A DNA stretch of 64,000 nt from Closterium sp. Naga37s-1 (taxonomy: Eukaryota; Streptophyta; Zygnematophyceae; Desmidiales; Closteriaceae), in NCBI GenBank assembly GCA_947471745.1, contig CANJKZ010001160.1, forward strand, positions 907,001 through 971,000, read 5' to 3'. How positions within the stretch are numbered: position 1 is the first letter of the stretch; the number at the start of each line of letters is the position of its first letter. The notes beneath the pieces were generated by a model. The model did not search any database. It saw only the letters and a program-made list of their open reading frames with translations, and was not told where the DNA came from. Below, piece after piece: positions 44,201 to 52,311 of this stretch. Position numbers and translations under genes: made by a program.

Positions 44201-46526
44201 GCAGTGTGAGTGTGTGTGGGACTGGGGCAGTGTGAGTGTGTGTGGGACTGGGGCAGTGTGAGTGTGTGTGTGGGACTGGGGCAGTGTGAGTGTGTGTGTG
44301 GGACTCGGGCAGTGTGAGTGTGGGTGGGACTGGGGCAGTGTGAGTGTGTGTGTGGGACTGGGGCAGTGTGAGTGTGTGTGTGGGACTGGGGCAGTGTGAG
44401 TGTGTGTGTGGGACTCGGGCAGTGTGAGTGTGGGTGGGACTGGGGCAGTGTGAGTGTGTGTGTGGGACTGGGGCAGTGTGAGTGTGTGTGTGGGACTGGT
44501 GCAGTGTGAGTGTGTGTGTGGGACTGGGGCAGTGTGAGTGTGTGTGGGGGACTGGGGCTGTGTGAGTGTGTGTGGGGGACTGGGGCAGTGTGAGTGTGTG
44601 TGGGACTGGGGCAGTGTGAGTGTGTGTGTGGGACTGGAGCAGTGTGAGTGTGTGTGGGACTGGGGCAGTGTGAGTGTGTGTGTGGGACTGGGGCAGTGTG
44701 AGTGTGTGTGGGACTGGGGCAGTGTGAGTGTGTGTGGGACTGGGGCAGTGTGAGTGTGTGTGTGGGACTGGGGCAGTGTGAGTGTGTGTGTGGGACTCAA
44801 GCAGTGTGAGTGTGGGTGGGACTGGGGCAGTGTGAGTGTGTGTGTGGGACTGGGGCAGTGTGAGTGTGTGTGGGACTTGGGCAGTGTGAGTGTGTGTGGG
44901 ACTGGGGCAGTGTGAGTGTGTGTGTGGGACTGGGGCAGTGTGAGTGTGTGTGTGGGACTCGGGCAGTGTGAGTGTGGGTGGGACTGGGGCAGTGTGAGTG
45001 TGTGTGTGGGACTGGGGCAGTGTGAGTGTGTGTGTGGGACTGGTGCAGTGTGAGTGTGTGTGTGGGACTGGGGCAGTGTGAGTGTGTGTGTGGGACTGGG
45101 GCAGTGTGAGTGTGGGTGGGACTGGGGCAGTGTGAGTGTGTGTGTGGGACTGGGGCAGTGTGAGTGTGTGTGGGACTGGGGCAGTGTGAGTGTGTGTGGG
45201 ACTGGGGCAGTGTGAGTGTGTGTGTGGGACTGGGGCAGTGTGAGTGTGTGTGTGGGACTCGGGCAGTGTGAGTGTGGGTGGGACTGGGGCAGTGTGAGTG
45301 TGTGTGTGGGACTGGGGCAGTGTGAGTGTGTGTGTGGGACTGGGGCAGTGTGAGTGTGTGTGTGGGACTCGGGCAGTGTGAGTGTGGGTGGGACTGGGGT
45401 AGTGTGAGTGTGTGTGTGGGACTGGGGCAGTGTGAGTGTGTGTGTGGGACTGGTGCAGTGTGAGTGTGTGTGTGGGACTGGGGCAGTGTGAGTGTGTGTG
45501 TGGGACTCGGGCAGGGTGAGTGTGGGTGGGACTGGGGCAGTTTGAGTGAGTGAGTGTGTGTGGTGCTGGCAGCACGGGTACCATGAAGCGTTGAAGATTC
45601 CATGCTTCACAGGAAGGGCGATGGTTCTCGTTAATCTTGCCAGCCCCCCTCTTGTGCTGCCCATACTCTGCCCTGTTGTGCTGCCCCTACTCTGCCCTGT
45701 TGTGCTGCCCCTACTATGCCCTGTTGTGCTGCCCCTACTCTGCCCTGTTGTGCTGCCCATACTCTGCCCTGTTGTGCTGCCCCTACTCTGCCCTGTTGTG
45801 CTGCCCCTACTCTGCCCTGTTGTGCTGCCCCTACTCTGCCCTGTTGTGCTGCCCCTACTCTGCCCTGTTGTGCTGCCCCTACTCTGCCCTGTTGTGCTGC
45901 CCCTACTCTGCCCTGTTGTGCTGCCCCTACTATGCCCTGTTGTGCTGCCCCTACTCTGCCCTGTTGTGCTGCCCCTACTCTGCCCTGTTGTGCTGCCCCT
46001 ACTCTGCCCTGTTGTGCTGCCCCTACTCTGAACTGTTGTGCTGCCCCTACTCTGCCCTGTTGTGCTGCCCCTACTCTGCCCTGTTGTGCTGCCCCTACTC
46101 TGCCCTGTTGTGCTGCCCCTACTCTGCCCTGTTGTGCTGCCCCTACTCTGCCCTTCGCCTGCCCTCCCCCCCCCCTTTCACTGCACTCTTCCACTCCATC
46201 TCTCCCTGGCCCCATGTCCCGTGTTCTTCATCCCTATCTCACTCTTGGCTCATTCGCCCTTGCCGCTAGCCGTCCTCGTGCCACCACTCCAGTTCACCCC
46301 GACCCCCACTGTGCTTGTCCTAACTTCCTTGCTCCCCTCTGCTGCTCTTCACCCGCTGCTGCTTTTCACCCGCTGCTGCTCTTCACCCGCTGCTGCTCCT
46401 CCCTCTGCTCTCTGCTCTGCCCTCTCTGCTGCTCTGCCTTCTAATGCTGCACCGTCCCTTCTGCTGCCTGTCTGGCCTCCACAGTGGCTGAAGGAAGCCG
46501 AGGAGGAGGAGAGTGATGATGAGTGA
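29289..46526 (+). CDS. eIF2B5: Translation initiation factor eIF2B, epsilon (catalytic) subunit
   Basis: This is the guanine-nucleotide exchange subunit that recycles eIF2-GDP in the cytosol. Eighteen exons join in phase to 782 codons, close to the family's ~730: 29289-29426, 30399-30506, 30790-30951, 32313-32389, 33354-33432, 33750-33956, 35966-36073, 36803-36995, 37523-37785, 38261-38369, 38774-38919, 39842-40102, 40664-40740, 41176-41273, 41734-41816, 42509-42580, 43199-43324, 46485-46526. All introns are GT-AG. The nucleotidyltransferase-like domain starts [11 protein letters not shown] and continues [27 protein letters not shown] and [13 protein letters not shown]. Exon 9 encodes left-handed beta-helix hexapeptides ([14 protein letters not shown]). 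An acidic linker occupies exon 11. The C-terminal W2 domain runs from about exon 13 to the aromatic/acidic end [13 protein letters not shown]. Start: ATG at 29289 fits; Met16 is an alternative. Introns are swollen by satellites that often include the splice sites. Confidence 0.93.
29750..30345 (+). repeat. Decayed copies of acceptor plus exon 2 start in intron 1
   Basis: Copies of the sequence GCAG followed by GTGCTGCTNCC...GGTGGACTAC start at 30039, 30190 and 30297, with a poorer one near 29755; the true exon 2 begins at 30399. Each of the three carries its own upstream pyrimidine tract and CAG. Confidence 0.85.
30507..30631 (+). repeat. 18-bp array containing the 5' splice site, intron 2
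   Basis: Seven copies of GTGCGCCACTCCCCCCAG follow exon 2, whose own end is CACTCCCAACAG. Every unit therefore repeats the exon end plus a GT donor. Unit length is a multiple of three and free of stops in the gene frame. Confidence 0.9.
30632..30780 (+). repeat. Short TTGACCTGC(A/G) repeat, intron 2
   Basis: About twelve copies of an 11-12-bp unit fill the rest of intron 2 up to the acceptor at 30789. Confidence 0.9.
30920..31966 (+). repeat. 32-bp array containing exon 3 end and donor, intron 3
   Basis: About 31 copies of a 32-bp unit made of GTGAGATGAGACACATGGAC plus CACAAGGGCGTG. The first, exonic copy is the end of exon 3 (CACATGGATCACAAGGGCGTG then GTGAG). A few units are 37 bp with an extra GTGAG. 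Confidence 0.95.
33020..33335 (+). repeat. GT-rich microsatellite and 10-bp GCATGTGGGT array, intron 4
   Basis: TG dinucleotide repeats to about 33240, then about nine GCATGTGGGT units, running to within 20 bp of the acceptor of exon 5 at 33353. Confidence 0.9.
33978..35612 (+). repeat. 24-bp satellite, intron 6
   Basis: Some 68 copies of CACCCACACGAGTCAACCCC plus TTGC. The unit is a multiple of three, so several frames on both strands stay open for hundreds of codons; none is a gene. The array starts about 20 bp after the donor of exon 6 but does not include it. Confidence 0.95.
36053..36121 (+). repeat. 21-bp triplication of exon 7 end plus donor
   Basis: Exon 7 ends ATCCTCAATGATGAC; the unit GTGAGCATTCTCAATGATGAC then repeats twice more before GTGAGC. 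Use of a later donor would add seven or fourteen codons in frame. Confidence 0.9.
36985..37135 (+). repeat. 11-bp array containing exon 8 end plus donor
   Basis: Exon 8 ends GCGAGGAAG before GTATGAGGAAG; roughly ten GTGAGAGGAAG-like units follow, each a potential donor. Confidence 0.8.
37830..38190 (+). repeat. Exon 9 end duplicate and GATGTGGG array, intron 9
   Basis: 37911-37998 repeats about 88 bp of the end of exon 9 (GTGGTGCGGCATGC to TTTGAT), including a following GTGCGT donor. Around it are many 8-9-bp GGATGTGGG units. Confidence 0.85.
38341..38398 (+). repeat. 29-bp duplication of exon 10 end plus donor
   Basis: GAGAACACAGAGGGGCATGG...GTGAGAACACAGAAGGGCATGG...GTGAGTGAG: the exon end and donor appear twice. 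Confidence 0.85.
38902..39490 (+). repeat. 25-bp array containing exon 11 end and donor, intron 11
   Basis: About 23 copies of GTGAGTGCCATGTGATGTGC plus AAGCT; the exon itself ends CCATGTGATGTGCAAGCT. Long frames across it are repeat artefacts. Confidence 0.95.
40330..40662 (+). repeat. CATGG-based arrays up to the acceptor, intron 12
   Basis: A GGGCATGTGGTGCCAT array (40335-40445), then CATGG pentamers (40526-40660) interrupted by CACTGCATGTCACCT, run directly into the CAG acceptor of exon 13 with no pyrimidine tract. Confidence 0.9.
40720..41000 (+). repeat. 21/18-bp array containing exon 13 end and donor, intron 13
   Basis: Exon 13 ends GTCAACGCGCTCAA; the units GTGAGTGGTCAACGCGCTCAA (about six) and GTGAGTCAACGCGCTCAA (about four) follow, then degenerate copies. 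Confidence 0.95.
42843..43135 (+). repeat. Three decayed copies of acceptor plus exon 17 start
   Basis: Copies start at 42843, 42957 and 43080, each after a pyrimidine tract and CAG, and cover about 55 bp encoding L-E-x-L-Y-D-R-D-x-x-x-E-E-A. The complete exon 17 begins at 43199. The first three share one open frame, the real one is offset. Confidence 0.9.
43406..45545 (+). repeat. ~25-29-bp GT-rich array with 954-bp higher-order repeat, intron 17
   Basis: Units of GGGACTGGGGCAGTGTGAG plus TGTGTGTGT with length variants. Rare variants (GGGACTCAAGCAG at 43840 and 44794, GGTGCAG at 44090 and 45044, the GGGGCTGTG unit near 43600 and 44554) recur exactly 954 bp apart, showing a segmental duplication of the array. 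Confidence 0.9.
45648..46156 (+). repeat. 24-bp CTGTTGTGCTGCCCCTACTC-type array, intron 17
   Basis: About 21 copies of a 24-bp unit, followed by pyrimidine-rich DNA leading to the last acceptor at 46484. Confidence 0.95.
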
Positions 46527-47681
46527 ATGTCCGCCTTCACAAGCAGCGCAGTCACACAACCATCAGGGAACATAGGATAGGAGGGAGCACAGTGGCTCGC
46601 ACGACAGTTGAGGTTAAGTGATCCAAGGCACAATACATGCACAATATATTGAGCATGGATTGATGTGCAAGGGTGTCACATCATGTGATGATGTGACCAT
46701 ATTGTCAATGTGAAAGCGACTTGAGATGAAGTGGATATGGTGGTGTGTCTCCATGTTCAGACGTCACCTCACCTGGATTCAAACTGTGTTCCCCCAAAAA
46801 ACGTTCTGATACAGTAAAACTTGCCAGAGTATGTTACGGGTAGTTTCTCAAACTGATATGGTACCTGTACCGTATATTTAAACCAGAAAATGAGAGCTCG
46901 GTCGGAAGTTACCGTCATATACTTGCCAAGTGCAACAAGAACTCACATAGCCAAGGAGTTTTGAGGGCTATTGCATGGGACAGGGTTCATCAAGCCGGTC
47001 TGGCGTAACTACCAGCCTATGGCAGAGAAAAAGGGAGGAAGATGAGTGTGTTTCGCAGATGCGCCTTACTTGAATCACTTCATTCAATTGAACTACGGTA
47101 GTTACTGGTATAGCTACTGGTAGTGTTACCATAGCGGCTGCCATCATCCTAGGCATACAGAGAGACAACAACAAGACCCAACCTCCACATCTCATACCTA
47201 CACTAAGTCAATGCTGCTACCTCAACTACGGTGCTAGTTAGTACGACTCTACACCTGTGCTGCAGAATGAAGGAACAATACTTGGGGATGCAGGCCAGGC
47301 CGCATTTCTCCTGTTCCTCCAGCTGCTGCACTCATCCACCAATTCACAGGATTTGGCATATGATGTGCTGTGCTCCTTCAGCATGGGCGGCCCGTGTCTC
47401 TTCAGCTGCATGGAAACCCGCTCGCCAAGCAGAAACATGCCTGAGCGTGAGAGCACCGACAAGGGCCCATTATTCCTATGGTCTGGACAGCGCCTTTGTC
47501 CTTTACAATCCCTGCAGGGATGTAACGCTTCTCCTACAGTGAAGCATGGCCTGTCTTTCCTTGAGCGGCTTCATGTTCGTATCTGGTAAATACAGCTCCA
47601 TGGGTGTGTGTCTGCTACGCTGATTCCACTGCCGTGTCACCCATGACCCCTATGACCCCTAAGGAGATACAGGTGTGGGCG
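46527..47681. other. Convergent intergenic region
   Basis: Holds the 3' ends of the eIF2B epsilon gene (plus) and the glycosyltransferase gene (minus). A short region of GTTACTGGTA / TACCAGTAG words lies at 47095-47130. I see no other gene and no definite polyadenylation signal. Confidence 0.45.
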
Positions 47682-50600
47682 TTAAGAAGATTCCACGGGG
47701 GTGTCGCGGGGCAGCGTGTTCCAGTTCGTTGAGCAGTTCCGCCCCTTCCACTCAAAACCCCGCTCCTCCAACCCCTCCCGGGCAGCCACGGGCAGCGCCG
47801 AAAAGAAGTCCCAGTCAGCCGCGAGCTGCTTGAGCACGGGCAGCTTGTTCCCGAGCCCCGGGCAGCAGTTGGCGTGCACGGTGAGCAGCGAGGAGAGCGA
47901 GTGGCCCATCTCACAGAAGCCCCCGAACTGGTTGGTGTGCAGGTAGCGCAACAGCAGCGGCGAGGCCACGCGCGTGAAGGGGTTGGCCTCGGGGCGGATC
48001 CAGTTGAACACCTGCTGTATGCGGAACTGCGGGCACCTGGGGGGTGGAAGGAGAGTGGGGGGGGGGGGGGGTGGGGGGGTAGGCAAACGAAGAATGATGC
48101 AACATCACATTGATAATCACGCACAGGGTGGGTCCAGTTGAACACCTGCTGTATGTGGAACTGCGGGCACCTGGGGGGTGGAAGGAGAGTGAGAGGGGGG
48201 GGGGGGGGGGTAGGCACACGAAGAATGATGCAACATCACATTGATAATCACGCACAGGGTGGGTCCAGTTGAACACCTGCTGTATGCGGAACTGCGGGCA
48301 CCTGGAGGGGGACAGGGGCGGGTGAGGGTGTCGCGCCAAGATAAGGTGGGATTGTGTACAAAAGCACTTGCAAGCAGATCAATGCACCTGCGGCACCCAT
48401 ACCAGCGCCCCTGCACACAGCCACTCCGCCAGCCAGTCCTGGAAGAACCACAGCATACGGCTGTTAACCCGGGCGGCACACAATTCCCCATTACCCACGA
48501 CAGACTCAAGCCATTCCAACACCTACCTTTCCCTTCCTCTGCTCACCTCCTGTGCCATGCGAGCCAGTCTTGAAAGAAGCGCAGAGTGCGCGTGTTGGCC
48601 CGGGCGGCATAGAACCCGCCGTTGGCCACCACGGAGCGCGGGTTGGGCGACCACCAGTCAGCCGACATCTGCAGGTCGTGTGGGCGGCGCCAGAGCAGCG
48701 GCAGAGGGTTGCGCAGCCAGAGGATGTCGGAGTCCGTGAAGAGCACGTCGTAGCCCAGCGCCAGCATGCTTGTCACCACCGCCACCTTGCGCCACACCTG
48801 TTGGTTAGGGCAGCAGGAGAGGAATAAGGTTTGTCAGAGGGATGTGAAGCATGGTTAAAGGGCAGGCAAAGCCGGGGGAGTGGGCTGCGCAGGCAGAGGA
48901 TGTCGGAGAAGGTGAAAGGCACGTGGTAGCCCAGCGACAGCATGCTCGCCACCACCGCCACCTTGCACCACACCTTTACGGCAGTGGCAATGGCGAATCC
49001 GAGATGCAACAGCACAAGGGAAGGACGGTGTGTGTGAGAGATTCGAGGCATGGGTGATGGGGACGGGCAGAGGATGTGGGAGTTGGTGAAGAGCGCGTGG
49101 TAGCCCAGCCCAGCATGCTCGCCTCCACTGCCACCTTGCTTGCACCACACCTGCCGGATAAGGCAGCAGGAGAGAAATAAGGGGTGTGAGAGGGATGTGA
49201 AGCATGGGTAAAGGGTAGGCACAGCAGGGGGAGTGGGTTGCGCAGGCAGAGGAAGGTGAAGAGCACGTGGTAGCCCAGCATGCTCGCCACCACCGCCACC
49301 TCGCTTGCGCCACACGTGTTGGGTGGGACAGCAGAAGGCGACGTGTGTGCGAGTGAGAGGGAGATCAAGAGTGTCATTCGCGAGCTACCATGCTTGCTAC
49401 CACCTGCCGCTTGCGCCATTCCTGTGAGTGGGAATGGCACGGCCGGATGGCAACGTACAGGAGGAGCCAGCCAGCGCGCTGGTATGAGGAATCTGACGTG
49501 TGACAGACGAGCAGGAAAGGGTGAGTTTGGCCCGAGGAGCCCACAGCGTGACAGGGAAGGGGTTGATAAGCCTGCTGCTAAGATAAGCCCTTCACAACTC
49601 CCCAGCCCTCCGCCCTCCGTCACCAACGCTGGTGCAGCTGGAAAGTGTGAGTGGGTAGTGCAAGGGTGCGGAGTGTCATGTGTGAGAGCCGTCCCGTTCA
49701 GGAGCATTCCACGCCACTCTGCCACATGCACGCCTGCCACTGTTCCAACTCAAATATTCATACGCACCACGAAATTGAGATCCCACGCACCAGGTGTATA
49801 TAAGCGCGCGTCATGAAGTGTTTCTGTCCGCCGCCCAGGTCCTCTCTGTGAGGAGCGTCCTCCTGCCAGTCCATGTAGCAGTTGAGCCCCATCGCGCAGC
49901 ACGCCTCGAAGCTCGCGTCGTCGTACGCCACCACCACCAGCCGCGCCACCAGCTCACCCAGCGCAGAGCTATACGCGCCCTCTTCCGCCCCCGCCTCCCC
50001 CTCCCCGTCTCCATCTCCCGCGGTCTGATACCTCTCCGCTGTCCTCCGCTCGCTTTCCCTCTCCATCCCTTCAACCCCTGCGCGCGTCCGGATATTAACT
50101 CCGCCCCTCCCCTCCTCTCCTCCCCTTCGCTCCCCCTCCGCCTTCCTCTGCTCGCGCGCGCTCCGCTCCGCGCGCTCGACGGCGCGCAGGCGCGCGAGGA
50201 AGAAGCGCATCATGGGCGCCCACGCCTCGTTGAACGACACCACGATCACGGACCGTCGCGCGGCGCGCGCCAGCAGCTGCGCGGGCGACGCCGACTCCGC
50301 GTCCTCCGCGAACTCCTCGCCCGCCGCCGCCATGTCGTCGGCGATGGTCATGCCGCCCCCGCCGCCTGCAGAAGCGCCGTTGGTGGCGGCAGCAGCGCTA
50401 ATAGCGGACTGCACGGCCGCCTCGAGGACGGACTGGAGCGTTCTGATGTGCCCGTGCGGTCGAGCGGATGAAAGAATGTGAGGATGGGGGCGTGCGGGGA
50501 TGCGGGGATGCGGGGAGGCGGGGATGTGAGATTGCGGGGATGTGGAGATGATGGGATGTACGCGACCGAAGGCGGTGAAGAAGGGGCAACAGACAAAAGA

Positions 50601-51355
50601 TTTCAACCATGACTAAAATGTGTGGCAAGCGAAAAAAGGTGTCACATCCCTGCGAATCCGGAAAGCGTGTCTTTGTTCTATATGATGTGCGTGTGTCGCA
50701 TGCGCACGTGCGTCCGTACCCGTGTGACTCACCTGCACTTTGAGCAGATCGGGGCCTTCCCTTGTTGCCGTTCTCCCATCCCCCCAACGGCGTCCATCGC
50801 TCTGCTCGATGGCGCACCCCTCGGGGAGTTTCCCCGGAGCCGCGCAGGCCCGTCGGCGCTGCTCCCCTCCGACCACCCACGAAGCACCGACTCCGGAGCT
50901 TCTCCGCGCGAGGCGCTCCGCGCAGCGGGCGGGGACGCGCAATACTCCTCGCGGGTGAGCGGAGGCAGCGGCGCGGGGGTGGCGCGGGAGGAGGCGGCGG
51001 AGGTGGCGGAGCGGACGCGCAGGTGGAGGCGATTAAAGCCGGAGAAGAAAAAGAGGCACGTGAGAGACGACGCGATCAGCAGCCATGCGAATAGCGACTG
51101 GCGGCCCTTTAGCGACGCGATTGGGAAGAGCGAAACAGTGCAGAGGACGAAGGCTAGCGGGGGATTCGCCGAGGCCGAGGGTGACAGTAGCGGGTGTTCT
51201 ATTCTGTGCAGGAGATGCATATGCGGGTTCGCCGCGCCTGTGAAGGAGTGCGATCGGTGCATTCGCGATCGCGAAACGGCGCTGTTTCCGCCGTACGGCG
51301 TGCCACTGCTGCCGTGATCGGGATGCACTGCGTGGCTGGGAGTGGAGCACTCCAT
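47682..51355 (-). CDS. Plant-type nucleotide-sugar glycosyltransferase (GT77-like)
   Basis: Four exons join in phase to 626 codons: 51355-50733, 50442-49791, 48797-48547, 48036-47682. A type II membrane anchor (LFAWLLIASSLTCLFFFSGF, ~88-107) indicates a Golgi enzyme with a lumenal domain. Exon 2 has RSVIVVSFNEAWAPM and CCAMGLNCYMDWQ, interrupted by a low-complexity Arg/Glu/Gly insert. Exon 3 carries the nucleotide-sugar motif FTDSDILWLRNPL (DxD ~447-449) and VVANGGFYAARANTRTL. Exon 4 has NQFGGFCEMG and TVHANCCPGLGNKL, as in the plant PF03407 family that includes rhamnogalacturonan xylosyltransferases. Donor and acceptor sugars cannot be inferred. The usual His-Asp-Gln near the exon 3/4 join reads less clearly (QFRIQQVF). 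Introns 2 and 3 hold decayed copies of the following exon starts. Confidence 0.82.
48040..48520 (-). repeat. Copies of exon 3 end and exon 4 start, glycosyltransferase intron 3
   Basis: Two ~130-bp tandem units (about 48303-48174 and 48173-48044) repeat GTGCCCGCAGTTCCGCATAC plus the following AGCAGGTGTTCAACTGG before the real exon 4 at 48036. At 48480-48430 a piece similar to the exon 3 end (FFQDWLA) appears. Confidence 0.8.
48884..49425 (-). repeat. Decayed copies of acceptor plus exon 3 start, glycosyltransferase intron 2
   Basis: Segments at about 48974-48884, 49153-49060, 49315-49230 and a poor one at 49425-49380 repeat, on the minus strand, the start of exon 3 (V-W-x-K-V-A-V-V-x-S-M-L ... 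Y-H-V-L-F-T). The first keeps FSDILCLR; later ones lose parts. Confidence 0.85.
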
Positions 51356-52311
51356 CGCGAGGACGATGCGGGTTTTAAAGTATTGCCAGTATTAACCAAA
51401 ACTATAGCACCTCATTCGCTGGAACGACTGGACTGGTCACTGAGATCTTAACCTAATTTTACCTCAAAGTCCTTCAGCGAAAATGCGTCGGAAGCAGAAG
51501 CAGAAAAAACAAATCAACACAAGCTGGAATCGTGAGCCAAAAGCTTGGATTTGGGGGTTCACTTCAGTATATTGGATTCAGCTGACTGCCTGCTGCAGTT
51601 GCAAGTCCCCAAACAGATGTTCGGGACCTGCCATGCCACCCAGTCCGAGTCGCAGTCGCTTTCCCATTAGAAATGCGATTTGGCTAAAAAATTCATGGTC
51701 AGATATGTCAGGCGCGCTCTGGGAAATAGAGTAACAGTTGTGCAACAATCTGGTTCCTACAGTTTGAATGTGTTATTCTTGCTTTGTGCCATTCCTCTTA
51801 CCTCATATGATAGTAGTTCATCCAATCCAACCTAGCGACTATTCAACCCGTTACCACCCTTGATTATTTTCCCTTCCACTGATACTGGACGGACTATTCC
51901 ACACGCCACGTTGGGTAAACCACGGCCCAACTATACGCCTCGACTTTCTGGAAAAATCTTTATACAGATTAGAACTACAACAAACACTACAACAAACACT
52001 ACAACATAACACAACCAGCACAGCAGTACTCATGCAAGTTACGTTCCTACCTCGTGCCAACCACCGCACACAGGCCTTGATGCGGCCAATGACACGTGTT
52101 GACTTGGTACGGGGTAGGAACGCACCCTCAAGCACGACAATGTGCTACCCTAACCTGCCCAACATCTGGAAGACATGCAGTGCCATCCACGAGTCTACGG
52201 CAACAGCTGGCATGCAGTGGTGAGCGCCCCAAGGAGCGCAAAGCAGGCAGCCCCAGTGGCAAGCGACGGTGGTTGGTGGTCATGCGGGTGGGTGACACGA
52301 TACAAGTGGGG
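51356..52311. other. Intergenic, glycosyltransferase promoter side
   Basis: Between the start of the glycosyltransferase gene and the last exon of the YHYH gene, both on the minus strand. A short ACAACAAACACT repeat lies at 51970-52005. No other gene seen. Confidence 0.45.

Noticed and set aside
43202-45760. Minus-strand 852- and 754-codon frames of [11 protein letters not shown] repeats
   Set aside because: Antisense translation of the GT-rich minisatellite in intron 17.
48368-48500. An additional glycosyltransferase exon with FFQDWLAEW
   Set aside because: It resembles the end of exon 3, and exon 3 joins exon 4 directly in phase without it; better explained as another partial exon copy.
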